Assembly: GCF_014212315.1 (NCBI RefSeq)
Contig: NZ_JACKXE010000001.1
Span: forward strand, 868,001-932,000
Source: Nocardioides luti
GTDB taxonomy: Bacteria; Actinomycetota; Actinomycetes; Propionibacteriales; Nocardioidaceae
Length of the DNA stretch: 64,000 nt
Direction: 5' to 3'
The notes below the pieces were generated by a model that saw nothing but the letters and a program-made list of their open reading frames with translations, was not told the origin of the DNA and ran no database searches. The translations under genes and the position numbers were made by a program. This document shows positions 8,493-16,988 of the stretch, piece after piece. Position 1 is the stretch's first letter, and every line of letters begins with the position of its first letter.

Positions 8493-9793
8493 CAGCTGGG
8501 GAGCTCCCATCCGTGGGCGAGGGCGAGCTCGCGGAGCGCACCCCACTCGGCGTACTCGGAGCCGCCCTCCTCGGCCTCCTGCGTGGGGCAGGAGGTCGGG
8601 ACGACAGGGGCGACGGTGTAGGTGGGTGAGGCGGTGTTCGGTGCCGTCGAGAAGTTCAGGACCTCGGCGATGTTGCGGGCCTTGCGGTCCCGCGGCGTCA
8701 GGGGCTTGAGCCCCCAGCGCCACTCGATCATCCGGAGCACCGAGGTGTGGTCGTAGACGTGGTGGGAGACGTGGCCGCGGCGGGCCAGCGGGGAGATCAT
8801 CAGGGTGGGCACCCGGAAGCCGCGCAGCGAGGTCTTCTTCGAGACGTCCGGGGCGTGGCCGGGCGCGACGTGGTCGAAGAAGCCGCCCCACTCGTCGTAG
8901 GTGATGACGAGGACGGTCTTCTCCCAGCCCGGCCCGTTGCGGACGGCGTCGTACACCTGGTTGAGGAAGCCCTGGCCGGCGCGGATGTCGGCGTGCGGGT
9001 GATCGTCGTTCGAGGTGCCGGACTCCTCGTCGGTGAACTTCGGGTCGACGAACGAGACCGCGGGCAGGGTGCCGGCGGCGGCGTCGGTGAGGAACTGCTC
9101 GAAGTGCTTCGAGATGTCGAGGTGCTTGGTGTACCAGAGCGCGGTGAAGGGGACGTCGCTGTAGTAGTAGGTGTGCGAGACGCCCTTGTCGGCGCAGCGG
9201 TCCCAGATCGTCGGCATCGTCGCCTGGTCGGTGTTGTTGTGCAGCCGGTCGGTCTGCGCCGCGTGCATGTAGAAGCGGTTGGGGTAGGTCTCGGCCATCA
9301 CCGCGGAGAAGTAGCGGTCGAACGTCGTCCAGTCCTGGGCGGCGTGACCGGTGAACTCCAGGTCCGCCTTCTCGTAGTACCCGATCGCCTGCAGGTCGTT
9401 GCGTCCCGAGCGGAGGAACCCGTCGCACTTCCCGCCGTTGAGCTGGATCCGGCCGCCCTCGTAGGAGTGGTCGGGGTCGAAGAACCCGCAGCTGTCGAAG
9501 TCGGTCAGGTGGTGGGTGGCGTGCTTGACGCCGTAGCGGTCGCGGTAGGTCAGGCCGGCCTGCCGGCCGTCGGCGCCGGGCAGCCAGCCGAGGTAGTGGT
9601 CGAAGGAGCGGTTCTCCATCATCACCACGACCACGTGTTCGATGCCGGACTGGCCGGGGGCCGGGAGGACGGTGGCGGCGGAGGCCGCCTCTTCGGGCCA
9701 CCAGCGGGTGGCACCGGCGGCGGCGGCCAGGCCGGTGGCCCCCGCTGCGCCGAGGAGCTGTCTGCGGGAGATCGTCACGTCAGCACTCAACAC
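8492..9793 (-). CDS. Tat-exported phospholipase C-type phosphoesterase
   Basis: 433 residues from GTG 9793; an in-frame GTG at 9778 is an equally good start. The N-terminus carries ISRRQLLGAAGATGLAAAAGA, a twin-arginine signal. Family motifs include IEHVVVVMMENRSFDHYLGW (PLC_N catalytic region), YDEWGGFFDHVAPG and RGFRVPTLMISPLAR. These belong to bacterial phospholipase C/phosphoesterases that cleave phosphatidylcholine or related phosphodiesters outside the cell. A role in phosphate scavenging or lipid turnover is inferred. It is coupled to the second phosphoesterase by TGATG. Confidence 0.92.
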   Translation of the reverse strand: MLSADVTISRRQLLGAAGATGLAAAAGATRWWPEEAASAATVLPAPGQSGIEHVVVVMMENRSFDHYLGWLPGADGRQAGLTYRDRYGVKHATHHLTDFDSCGFFDPDHSYEGGRIQLNGGKCDGFLRSGRNDLQAIGYYEKADLEFTGHAAQDWTTFDRYFSAVMAETYPNRFYMHAAQTDRLHNNTDQATMPTIWDRCADKGVSHTYYYSDVPFTALWYTKHLDISKHFEQFLTDAAAGTLPAVSFVDPKFTDEESGTSNDDHPHADIRAGQGFLNQVYDAVRNGPGWEKTVLVITYDEWGGFFDHVAPGHAPDVSKKTSLRGFRVPTLMISPLARRGHVSHHVYDHTSVLRMIEWRWGLKPLTPRDRKARNIAEVLNFSTAPNTASPTYTVAPVVPTSCPTQEAEEGGSEYAEWGALRELALAHGWELPS

Positions 9794-9869
9794 CCGGGAC
9801 CGCCGGGAGTCACGCGTTCCCGCCGAAATCCACCTGCTGTTTGCCTGACCGCGGCATCCCGGCGGTGGA

Positions 9870-11021
9870 TCAGGAGACGGAGACCTCGGCGGAGGCGCCG
9901 TCCACGGCCTCCATGCCCTCGGCGATCCGCATGGCCTCCTCGATCAGGGTCTCGACGATCTGCGACTCGGGGACGGTCTTGATGACCTCGCCGCGGACGA
10001 AGATCTGGCCCTTGCCGTTGCCGGACGCGACGCCCAGGTCGGCCTCGCGGGCCTCGCCCGGACCGTTGACGACGCAGCCCATGACGGCCACGCGCAGCGG
10101 CACCTCGAGCCCGTCGAGCCCGGCGGTGACCTCCTCGGCCAGCTTGTAGACGTCGACCTGCGCGCGCCCGCAGGACGGGCAGGAGACGATCTCGAGCTTG
10201 CGCGGGCGCAGGTTGAGCGACTGCAGGATCTGGATGCCGACCTTGACCTCCTCGACCGGGGGCGCCGAGAGCGAGACGCGGATCGTGTCGCCGATGCCCT
10301 GGCTGAGCAGCGCGCCGAAGGCGGTCGCGGACTTGATCGTGCCCTGGAACGCCGGGCCGGCCTCGGTCACGCCGAGGTGCAGCGGCCAGTCGCCGGCCTC
10401 GGCGAGCAGCTCGTAGGCGCGCACCATCACGACCGGGTCGTTGTGCTTGACCGAGATCTTGAAGTCGTGGAAGTCGTGCTCCTCGAAGAGCCCCGCCTCC
10501 CAGACGGCCGACTCGACGAGCGCCTCGGGCGTGGCCTTGCCGTACTTGTCCATGATCCGCTTGTCGAGGCTGCCGGCGTTGACGCCGATCCGGATCGAGG
10601 TGCCGCGGTCCTTGGCCGCCCGGGCGATCTCCTTGACCTGGTCGTCGAACTTGCGGATGTTGCCGGGGTTGACGCGTACGGCGGCGCAGCCGGCGTCGAT
10701 CGCGGCGTAGACGTACTTCGGCTGGAAGTGGATGTCCGCGATGACCGGGATCTGCGAGTGCTGGGCGATCTCGGCAAGCGCGTCGGCGTCGTCCTGGCTG
10801 GGGCACGCCACGCGGACGATGTCGCAACCGGTCGCGGTCAGCTCGGCGATCTGCTGCAGGGTCGCGTTCACGTCGGAGGTCAGCGTCGTCGTCATCGACT
10901 GCACCGAGACCGGCGACTCGCTGCCGACCCCGACCTTGCCGACCTTGATCTGGCGGGTGGGGCGGCGCGGGGCGAGGACGGGCGGCGGGGCCGACGGCAT
11001 CCCCAGGTTGATCTCGGTCAT
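9870..11021 (-). CDS. ispG: 4-hydroxy-3-methylbut-2-enyl diphosphate synthase
   Basis: 383 residues, full length. Converts MEcPP to HMBPP in the MEP isoprenoid pathway using a [4Fe-4S] cluster. The cluster ligands are in [13 protein letters not shown] (two Cys) and [12 protein letters not shown] (third Cys plus the conserved NGPGEA). The TIM-barrel part shows [21 protein letters not shown] and RVNPGNI. dxr of the same pathway lies two genes upstream on the same strand. TAGCCT lies 7 nt before the ATG, so a separate leaderless promoter is likely although rseP is only about 100 bases away. Confidence 0.98.
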   Translation of the reverse strand: MTEINLGMPSAPPPVLAPRRPTRQIKVGKVGVGSESPVSVQSMTTTLTSDVNATLQQIAELTATGCDIVRVACPSQDDADALAEIAQHSQIPVIADIHFQPKYVYAAIDAGCAAVRVNPGNIRKFDDQVKEIARAAKDRGTSIRIGVNAGSLDKRIMDKYGKATPEALVESAVWEAGLFEEHDFHDFKISVKHNDPVVMVRAYELLAEAGDWPLHLGVTEAGPAFQGTIKSATAFGALLSQGIGDTIRVSLSAPPVEEVKVGIQILQSLNLRPRKLEIVSCPSCGRAQVDVYKLAEEVTAGLDGLEVPLRVAVMGCVVNGPGEAREADLGVASGNGKGQIFVRGEVIKTVPESQIVETLIEEAMRIAEGMEAVDGASAEVSVS

Positions 11022-11028
11022 GCTCGCA

Positions 11029-11034
11029 AGGCTA
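11029..11034 (-). promoter_or_regulatory. -10 box TAGCCT of ispG, leaderless
   Basis: TAGCCT ends 7 nt before the ispG ATG. Confidence 0.5.
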
Positions 11035-11038
11035 CTGC

Positions 11039-11116
11039 CGGTCTCGATACGGTCGCTGCGCGACCTACTCGACCAACGAGCCGACGGTCGCTGCGCGACC
11101 TACTCGACCACCGAGC
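11039..11116. repeat. related palindromic element with GGTCGCTGCGCGACC centre
   Basis: Two tandem copies of a shorter element between rseP and ispG: GGTCTCGATAC, then the centre GGTCGCTGCGCGACC, then TACTCGACCA. It has the same architecture as the A unit (TCGAGAC, a GC hairpin, CTCAACCACC) but a different central hairpin. It is an apparent cousin of the GGTGGTT family. Confidence 0.75.
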
Positions 11117-11125
11117 GGCGCCCGG

Positions 11126-12475
11126 TCACGAGTCGATGTGGAGAGGGACGACCAGGTCCCCGACGATCAGCACGAGCCCCATCACCAGCAGCAGGGACGC
11201 GACGCCGTACGCGATGGGGAGCAGCCGGGCCACGTCGACGTACCCGGGGTCGGGGCGGCCTCGGAGGCGGGCGAAGCCGCGGCGGATCGCCTCCCAGAGC
11301 GCCCCGGCGATGTGGCCGCCGTCGAGCGGCAGCAGCGGGATGAAGTTGAACATCCCGATGAAGAAGTTGAAGCCGCCGATGAGCATCAGCAGGAAGACGG
11401 CCTTGTCGGCGAGCGGGAAGGCCTTCTCCGACACGGTCTCGCCGGCCAGGCGACCGCCGCCGACGATGCTGACGGGACTGTCCTTGGCCCGCTCCTTGAC
11501 CCCGACGATCGCCTCGGCGACGCCCCAGACCTTCACGGGCAGCGAGCCGAGCGCGACGACGGTGTCCTTGGTCATCACGCCCATCTGGTCGAGCGTGTAG
11601 ATCGGTCCGCCGTGCGCGATCTCGGCCGTCGGCGTCATGCCCAGGAAGCCGACCTGGACGAGGGTGTCGTCGGTGGCCGAGGTCGGGCGGAGCGAGACGG
11701 TGGTGTTCGTGGTGAGGGTCGTCTCCTGGCCATCGCGCAGGATGGTGAGGACCGCGCGGCCGTCGTCGTTGCCGCGGATCAGCTTCTGCAGCTGGGTCCA
11801 GTCCTCGATCCGGGTGCCGTTGAAGGCCACGATCTCGTCGCCGGCCCGCAGGCCCGCCTGCTTGGCCGGGGTGACCGGGTCGTCCTTGGTGCACACCCGA
11901 CCGTCCTCGCTGGCCGGGACGACGCAGGCCTCGACGCTGTCGACGACCGGGGAGATCCGCACGTCGCTGGGGTTGCCGTAGGTGCTGAACACGATGAGGA
12001 AGAGGACGAACGCGATCAGGATGTTGACCGTCGGCCCGCCCGCCATCACGATCACCTTCTTCCACCACGGCATCTTGTAGAAGAGCCGGTCGGAGTCGGC
12101 GGGCGTGATCGTCTCCCACTCGGCCGCGCGGGCGTCCGAGATGAGCTGGGTGAACATGCCGGTGTTGGACTTGCGGACCTTGACGACCCGCTCGCCGTTC
12201 GCGTCGACGGTGACCTCCTCGGCGAGGTCCTCCGCGCCGGGCGGCAGCATGCCGACGATCTTGACGTAGCCGCCGAGCGGGATCGCCTTGACGCCGTACT
12301 CCGTCTCGCCGACCTGCTTGCTCCACACGGTGGGGCCGAAGCCGATGAAGTACTGCGTGACCTTCCCGCCGAACTTCTTCGCCGGGATCATGTGGCCGAG
12401 CTCGTGCAGGCCGATCGACACCAGGATGGAGCCGAAGAAGAGGACGACGCCCAGGGCGTAGTAGACGGCGGTCAT
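11126..12475 (-). CDS. rseP: site-2 intramembrane zinc metalloprotease (M50, RseP/Rip1 type)
   Basis: 449 residues. The first membrane helix carries [18 protein letters not shown], the HExxH zinc site. The distal ligand motif is [25 protein letters not shown] domain lies between ([27 protein letters not shown]). Members cleave membrane-anchored anti-sigma factors and related substrates within the bilayer; mycobacterial Rip1 is the nearest known example. An extra segment with [10 protein letters not shown] and two Cys in the periplasmic part is typical of actinobacterial members. The start overlaps the dxr stop by 4 bases (ATGA). Confidence 0.95.
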   Translation of the reverse strand: MTAVYYALGVVLFFGSILVSIGLHELGHMIPAKKFGGKVTQYFIGFGPTVWSKQVGETEYGVKAIPLGGYVKIVGMLPPGAEDLAEEVTVDANGERVVKVRKSNTGMFTQLISDARAAEWETITPADSDRLFYKMPWWKKVIVMAGGPTVNILIAFVLFLIVFSTYGNPSDVRISPVVDSVEACVVPASEDGRVCTKDDPVTPAKQAGLRAGDEIVAFNGTRIEDWTQLQKLIRGNDDGRAVLTILRDGQETTLTTNTTVSLRPTSATDDTLVQVGFLGMTPTAEIAHGGPIYTLDQMGVMTKDTVVALGSLPVKVWGVAEAIVGVKERAKDSPVSIVGGGRLAGETVSEKAFPLADKAVFLLMLIGGFNFFIGMFNFIPLLPLDGGHIAGALWEAIRRGFARLRGRPDPGYVDVARLLPIAYGVASLLLVMGLVLIVGDLVVPLHIDS

Positions 12476-13584
12476 CGAGCGTCCTCTCCGGTCGGGCCCG
12501 CGATCAGGGCCCTGGCAGCATCACGCGCCCAGGCGTCGGCGGCGAGGACGTCGTCGACACGCAGGTGCTCCGTCGAGGGTACGTCGTGGGCCCCGAGGAC
12601 CGCGGCCACCGTGTCGACGATGCCGGTGAACGGGAGCCGGCCGGTGCGGAACGCCTCCACGCAGACCTCGTTCGCCGCGTTGTAGACGGCCGGGGCGGTC
12701 CCACCGGCCTCGCCCGCCCGGCGGGCCAGCGCGACCGCCGGGAAGGCCTCGCCGTCGAGCGGGAAGAACTCCCACGTCTCTGCTCGGGTCCAGTCGACCG
12801 GGGGTGCCGCGTCGGGCACCCGGTCGGGCCACGCGAGGCCGAGCGCGATCGGGATCATCATCGTGGGCGGGCTCGCCTGGACGAGCGTCGAGCCGTCGAC
12901 GAACTCCACCATCGAGTGCACGACGCTCGTCGGGTGCACGACGACCTCGATCCGGTCGAAGGGGATCCCGAAGAGCAGGTGCGCCTCGATCACCTCGAGG
13001 CCCTTGTTGACCAGCGTCGCCGAGTTGATCGTGATGACCGGGCCCATGTCCCACGTCGGGTGGTTCAGCGCCTGCTCGGGCGTGACCTGCGTCAGCTCGT
13101 CGCGCGTGCGGCCGCGGAACGGTCCGCCACTCGCGGTGAGCACGAGGCGTCGTACCTCCTGCGGCGTGCCGCCGCGCAGGCACTGTGCGATCGCCGAGTG
13201 CTCGGAGTCGACCGGGACGATCTGGCCGGGCTTCGCCCGCTCCAGCACCAGCGGACCGCCCATGATCAGCGACTCCTTGTTGGCGAGCGCGAGCGTGGTG
13301 CCGGCGTCGAGCGCGGCCAGGGTCGGCCGCAGGCCCACCGCGCCGGTGATGCCGTTGAGGACGACGTCGGCGGGGCGGCCCGCGGCCTCGACCGAGGCGT
13401 CCTCGCCGAGGCCGGAGTACGCCGGGGCGAACTCCTCCACCTGGCGCTCGAAGAGCTCCGGGTTGGACCCGCCGGCCGTGAGGCCGACGACGCGGAACCG
13501 GTCGGGGTTGGCGCGGACGAGGTCCAGCGCCTGGGTGCCGATGGAGCCGGTCGAGCCGAGGACGACGAGGTCACGGGGAGTCAC
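12472..13584 (-). CDS. dxr: 1-deoxy-D-xylulose-5-phosphate reductoisomerase
   Basis: 370 residues. Commits DXP to the MEP pathway using NADPH. Visible motifs: the nucleotide-binding [18 protein letters not shown] at the N-terminus, [26 protein letters not shown] (Glu and Ser around the substrate and metal site), ASGGPFRG, and [18 protein letters not shown]. The GTG at 13584 is chosen because GGGAGGAT lies just upstream; the frame is open further 5' but that part has no family similarity. It overlaps rseP by 4 bases. Confidence 0.96.
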   Translation of the reverse strand: MTPRDLVVLGSTGSIGTQALDLVRANPDRFRVVGLTAGGSNPELFERQVEEFAPAYSGLGEDASVEAAGRPADVVLNGITGAVGLRPTLAALDAGTTLALANKESLIMGGPLVLERAKPGQIVPVDSEHSAIAQCLRGGTPQEVRRLVLTASGGPFRGRTRDELTQVTPEQALNHPTWDMGPVITINSATLVNKGLEVIEAHLLFGIPFDRIEVVVHPTSVVHSMVEFVDGSTLVQASPPTMMIPIALGLAWPDRVPDAAPPVDWTRAETWEFFPLDGEAFPAVALARRAGEAGGTAPAVYNAANEVCVEAFRTGRLPFTGIVDTVAAVLGAHDVPSTEHLRVDDVLAADAWARDAARALIAGPTGEDAR

Positions 13585-13641
13585 GGAGCCATCCTCCCGC
13601 AGCCCGCCACCGGGGCGCGTCCGCCTCCCGTGCGGACGATC

Positions 13642-13704
13642 CGGAATCCACGGACGGGAACCCACGCGATCCGTCGTCACAGGCGTCCTCGACGATGGAT
13701 TCCG
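13642..13704. promoter_or_regulatory. CGGAATCC and GGATTCCG words upstream of gabT-like gene
   Basis: CGGAATCC at 13642-13649 and its reverse complement at 13697-13704, just upstream of the leaderless promoter at 13730. Related words occur at the aldehyde dehydrogenase, second aminotransferase and pot/Lrp promoters. Candidate operator for the cluster's Lrp-type regulator (inference). Confidence 0.4.
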
Positions 13705-13729
13705 TCGCGACAGGTGGGCCCTCGTGGCC

Positions 13730-13735
13730 TATTCT
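13730..13735 (+). promoter_or_regulatory. -10 box TATTCT, leaderless aminotransferase mRNA
   Basis: TATTCT ends 6 nt before the ATG at 13742. There is no Shine-Dalgarno sequence. Confidence 0.55.
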
Positions 13736-13741
13736 GGCGCC

Positions 13742-15088
13742 ATGACCTCCCTCGAGCACACCGGCGGCCCGTCCCTCCCCCAGGAGCGTCGCCTCGTCAC
13801 CGCGATCCCCGGGCCCGGCTCGCTCGAGCGGCTCGACCGCAAGAAGGCCTTCGTCGCCGACGGGGTCGGCACGACGCTGCCGGTCTTCGTCGTCGCGGCC
13901 GGCGGCGGCGTGATCGTCGACGTCGACGGCAATTCGCTCATCGACCTGGGGTCCGGCATCGCCGTGGTCTCGGTCGGCAACGCCGCGGACAGCGTCGTAC
14001 GCCGGGTGCAGGAGCAGGTCGCCGCGTTCACGCACACCTGCTTCATGGTCACGCCGTACGACGGCTACGTCGACGTGTGCGAGCAGCTCGCCGAGCTGAC
14101 GCCGGGCGAGCACGCCAAGAAGACCGCGCTCTTCAACTCGGGTGCCGAGGCGGTCGAGAACGCCGTCAAGATCGCCCGCGTGGCGACCGGCCGGGACGCA
14201 GTGGCGGTCTTCGACCACGCCTACCACGGCCGCACCAACCTCACGATGGCGATGACGGCCAAGAACATGCCGTACAAGAACGGCTTCGGGCCGTTCGCCG
14301 GCGAGGTCTACCGCGCCCCGATGTCCTACCCCTTCCGCGACGGGCTGTCGGGCGCCGACGCCGCGGCCCGCGCGATCGACGTGCTCGAGAAGCAGGTCGG
14401 GTCCGACAACCTCGCCTGCGTGGTGATCGAGCCGATCCAGGGCGAGGGCGGCTTCGTGGTCCCCGCGCCCGGCTTCCTGCCGGCGCTCGCCGCCTGGTGC
14501 ACCGCGAACGGCGTGATCTTCATCGCCGACGAGATCCAGTCCGGTTTCTGCCGCACCGGCGACTGGTTCGCCTCCGACGACGAGGGCGTCGTGCCCGACC
14601 TGGTCACGACCGCCAAGGGCATCGCCGGCGGCCTCCCCCTCGCCGGCGTCACCGGCCGCGCCGACCTCATGGACGCCGTGCACGTGGGCGGCCTCGGCGG
14701 GACGTACGGCGGCAACCCGATCGCCTGCGCCGCCGCGCTCGGTGCGATCGAGGAGATGCGCGGCCACGACCTGCCGGCCCGGGCCCGCGAGATCGGCGCG
14801 GTGATGCACTCGCGGCTGACCGCCCTGCAGGAGGAGTACGCCGTGATCGGCGACCTCCGCGGACGCGGCGCCATGATGGCGATCGAGCTGTGCGAGCCGG
14901 GCACCACGACGCCGGACGCCGCGCGGGCGGCCGCCGTGGCGGCGTACTGCCACAGCCAGGGCGTCGTCGTCCTCACCTGCGGCACCTGGGGCAACGTCTT
15001 CCGCTTCCTGCCGCCGCTGTCGATCTCCGACGCGCTGCTGCACGAGGCGTTCGACGTCGTCGCGGAGGCGTTCGCCTCGACCAGCTGA
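13742..15088 (+). CDS. gabT: 4-aminobutyrate transaminase-type class III aminotransferase
   Basis: 448 residues. PLP enzyme expected to move the amino group of GABA to 2-oxoglutarate, giving succinate semialdehyde. Family signatures: LFNSGAEAVENAVKIAR (cofactor phosphate cup), FDHAYHGRTNLTMAMT, VIEPIQGEGGFVVPAPGF, and FIADEIQSGFCRTGDWF (Asp contacting the pyridine nitrogen). The Schiff-base lysine lies in VTTAKGIAGGLPLAG. Context with a PotABCD importer, an aldehyde dehydrogenase and a second aminotransferase supports polyamine/GABA catabolism. Beta-alanine or 5-aminovalerate could also be substrates. Confidence 0.92.
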   Translation: MTSLEHTGGPSLPQERRLVTAIPGPGSLERLDRKKAFVADGVGTTLPVFVVAAGGGVIVDVDGNSLIDLGSGIAVVSVGNAADSVVRRVQEQVAAFTHTCFMVTPYDGYVDVCEQLAELTPGEHAKKTALFNSGAEAVENAVKIARVATGRDAVAVFDHAYHGRTNLTMAMTAKNMPYKNGFGPFAGEVYRAPMSYPFRDGLSGADAAARAIDVLEKQVGSDNLACVVIEPIQGEGGFVVPAPGFLPALAAWCTANGVIFIADEIQSGFCRTGDWFASDDEGVVPDLVTTAKGIAGGLPLAGVTGRADLMDAVHVGGLGGTYGGNPIACAAALGAIEEMRGHDLPARAREIGAVMHSRLTALQEEYAVIGDLRGRGAMMAIELCEPGTTTPDAARAAAVAAYCHSQGVVVLTCGTWGNVFRFLPPLSISDALLHEAFDVVAEAFASTS

Positions 15089-15120
15089 GCCACCGGGCAC
15101 GCGCTGTCGTCGGCGCGACC

Positions 15121-15172
15121 CGGGACGTCATGCGATCCGGTTGTCAGGGCAACCACATCGCAGGACGTCCCG
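15121..15172. repeat. GGGACGTCAT palindrome, copy 1
   Basis: Outer arms GGGACGTCATGCGAT and ATCGCAGGACGTCCC pair with one mismatch. The inner hairpin is GGTTG, CAGGG-like loop, CAACC. Located just after the gabT-like gene, so it may also act as a terminator. Confidence 0.8.
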
Positions 15173-15249
15173 AGGTGACCTACCGTGGGCGAACCACGGG
15201 GGCCTCGCGAGCATCGGATCCGACGTCACCACGACTCGGGAGAGACTCC

Positions 15250-16899
15250 ATGCGCCTCGCCACCTCGCTCACCACCGCCCTCGCCACGGCCGTCCTCGGC
15301 ACCCCCGTGGCGGTCGGGCTGTCCTCACCCGCGGCGGCCGTCGGCGACAACGTGTGCGCGCTGACCGCCCCGCACCACCTGCAGGTCACGCTCCCCCGCC
15401 GCGTCGACGTCACGATCGACCGGGACCACGGACGTGTGCGGGTCTCCGACCACACCTGCAGCGCGGACGGGCACCCGGTGCGTGTCGCCGACCTCGCCGC
15501 GCTCGCCGTACGCGTCGTCCGGTCTCCGGAGGTCACCGGGGAGACGGTGCGGCTCCCCGACGTGGTCGCGTGGCGGAGCGACCAGGCGGCGGCCACGTCG
15601 GGCCGGGTGCGGGTCCGGGTCGACCTCGGCCGCACCGACTACCGCCACGACGACAGGACCACGCACAAGTTCGACCGCGTCGTCGTCGGCGGTACGCCGC
15701 GTGCCGACGCCTGGCACGTCGTGCAGGACGACCGGGGCTCGTCGGTGTCCTTCGACGAGAGCGCCGACCGCGAGGTCGCGGTCGGCGGGGCGATCCTGCG
15801 CCTGGCCACCGGCGACGGGGACGACACCGTCGACCTGGACGCCGGCGACGGCGGCTACCCCACCGACAACCAGCCGGCCGAGGTCAGCACGGGTCGCGGC
15901 GCCGACGTCGTGCACACGGCCAGCGTCGAGCTCCACCGTGCGGACCTCGGCGCCGGACCGGACGTCGTGGAGATCACCGAGCGCGACGGCAAGGGAGCGG
16001 GCGACGCCTTCGTCCGCCCCGGCTACGGCGACGACGCCGTCACCGTGACGTCCCCCGCCCGTGTCGGGATCGACGCCGAGCGGACCTCCGACGGACGCGA
16101 CACGCTCACCCTGCCGCCGCTGCCGGACGGCTACGACCCGACCACGACCACGGACCCGGTGCAGGTCTCGTGGAGCTATCGCCGCCGCACGACGCCGGTG
16201 TCGGTCACGACGGACGGCGTGGCCGACGACGGGGCACCCGGCGAGGGTGACGACGTCCCGACCCGCACGATCTCGGTCTCGGGAGGGCATGCGGACGACA
16301 CGATCGACACGCGCCGGTCGACGGCCGCCGGACCGCAGAGCTACCACTCGATCTTCGGCAACGGAGGGGCGGACGACATCACGACCAGCCCGTGGCTGGA
16401 CGCCGTGCAAGCCGGAGCCGGCGACGACCACGTCACCGTGGTCGGAACGGCCGCCCAGACGTCGTTGGACGGCGCGGACACGGTCTACGCCGACGCCGGC
16501 GCCGACGTGGTGGTCGGCAGCGCCGCTGCCGAGTCCGTCGACGGCGGGCCCGGAGACGATCTCGTCCAGGGCCACGGCGGCGACGACAGCCTCACCGGCG
16601 GTCGCGGCGACGACGTCCTCCACGGTGGTGACGGCGACGACCAGCTCGGCGACTCCACGTCGTACAACCCGCCCGGCAGCACGCGCGGCGACCTCGACGT
16701 CGCCTTCGGTGGTGCCGGCGACGACTACTTCGGCTACCCGACGACCGACCACGACCGGCTCACGGTCGTCGGCGGCGCGGGCGACGACCTGTTCAGCGTC
16801 CGGAACGGACTGCGGGACCGGGTGCGGGGTGGTGCCGGTGACGACGAGGCGTACGCCGACGCCCAGGACGTGCTGAGGAGCATCGAGACCCGGCACTGA
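15250..16899 (+). CDS. secreted RTX-type calcium-binding repeat protein
   Basis: 549 residues. The signal peptide (ATSLTTALATAVLGTPVAVG, then SSPAAA) is preceded by GGGAGA and an ATG at 15250. The C-terminal third contains RTX nonapeptides GGxGxDxxx, for example GGPGDDLVQG, GGDDSLTGGRGDDVLHGG, GGAGDDYFG and GGAGDDLFSV, which fold into a calcium-filled beta-roll outside the cell. The N-terminal part has no recognised enzyme domain, and it contains further Asp-rich GDGDDTVDLDAGDGG. Structural or adhesive roles are typical; no T1SS genes are nearby and a Sec signal is present, so Sec export is likely. Confidence 0.85.
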   Translation: MRLATSLTTALATAVLGTPVAVGLSSPAAAVGDNVCALTAPHHLQVTLPRRVDVTIDRDHGRVRVSDHTCSADGHPVRVADLAALAVRVVRSPEVTGETVRLPDVVAWRSDQAAATSGRVRVRVDLGRTDYRHDDRTTHKFDRVVVGGTPRADAWHVVQDDRGSSVSFDESADREVAVGGAILRLATGDGDDTVDLDAGDGGYPTDNQPAEVSTGRGADVVHTASVELHRADLGAGPDVVEITERDGKGAGDAFVRPGYGDDAVTVTSPARVGIDAERTSDGRDTLTLPPLPDGYDPTTTTDPVQVSWSYRRRTTPVSVTTDGVADDGAPGEGDDVPTRTISVSGGHADDTIDTRRSTAAGPQSYHSIFGNGGADDITTSPWLDAVQAGAGDDHVTVVGTAAQTSLDGADTVYADAGADVVVGSAAAESVDGGPGDDLVQGHGGDDSLTGGRGDDVLHGGDGDDQLGDSTSYNPPGSTRGDLDVAFGGAGDDYFGYPTTDHDRLTVVGGAGDDLFSVRNGLRDRVRGGAGDDEAYADAQDVLRSIETRH

Positions 16900-16921
16900 C
16901 GGCGCCGCGGGCCGGCCCGCA

Positions 16922-16970
16922 GGACGTCATACGGACGGAGCAAGCCCCTCCACCGACCGTATGGCGTCCC
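16922..16970. repeat. GGGACGTCAT palindrome, copy 2
   Basis: Arms GGACGTCATACGG and CCGTATGGCGTCC pair with one G-T. The loop (GAGCAAGCCCCTCCACCG) is nearly the same as in the copy at 24606. It lies between the ends of the RTX gene and the convergent saccharopine-dehydrogenase-like gene. Confidence 0.8.
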
Positions 16971-16988
16971 GAGGCGCCGATGCTGCGC

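Noticed and set aside
12565..16899. A 1444-codon open frame on the plus strand
   Set aside because: Only its last 549 codons (from 15250) are a real gene with signal peptide and RTX repeats. The rest is the antisense of dxr and an out-of-frame reading of gabT, a high-GC artefact.
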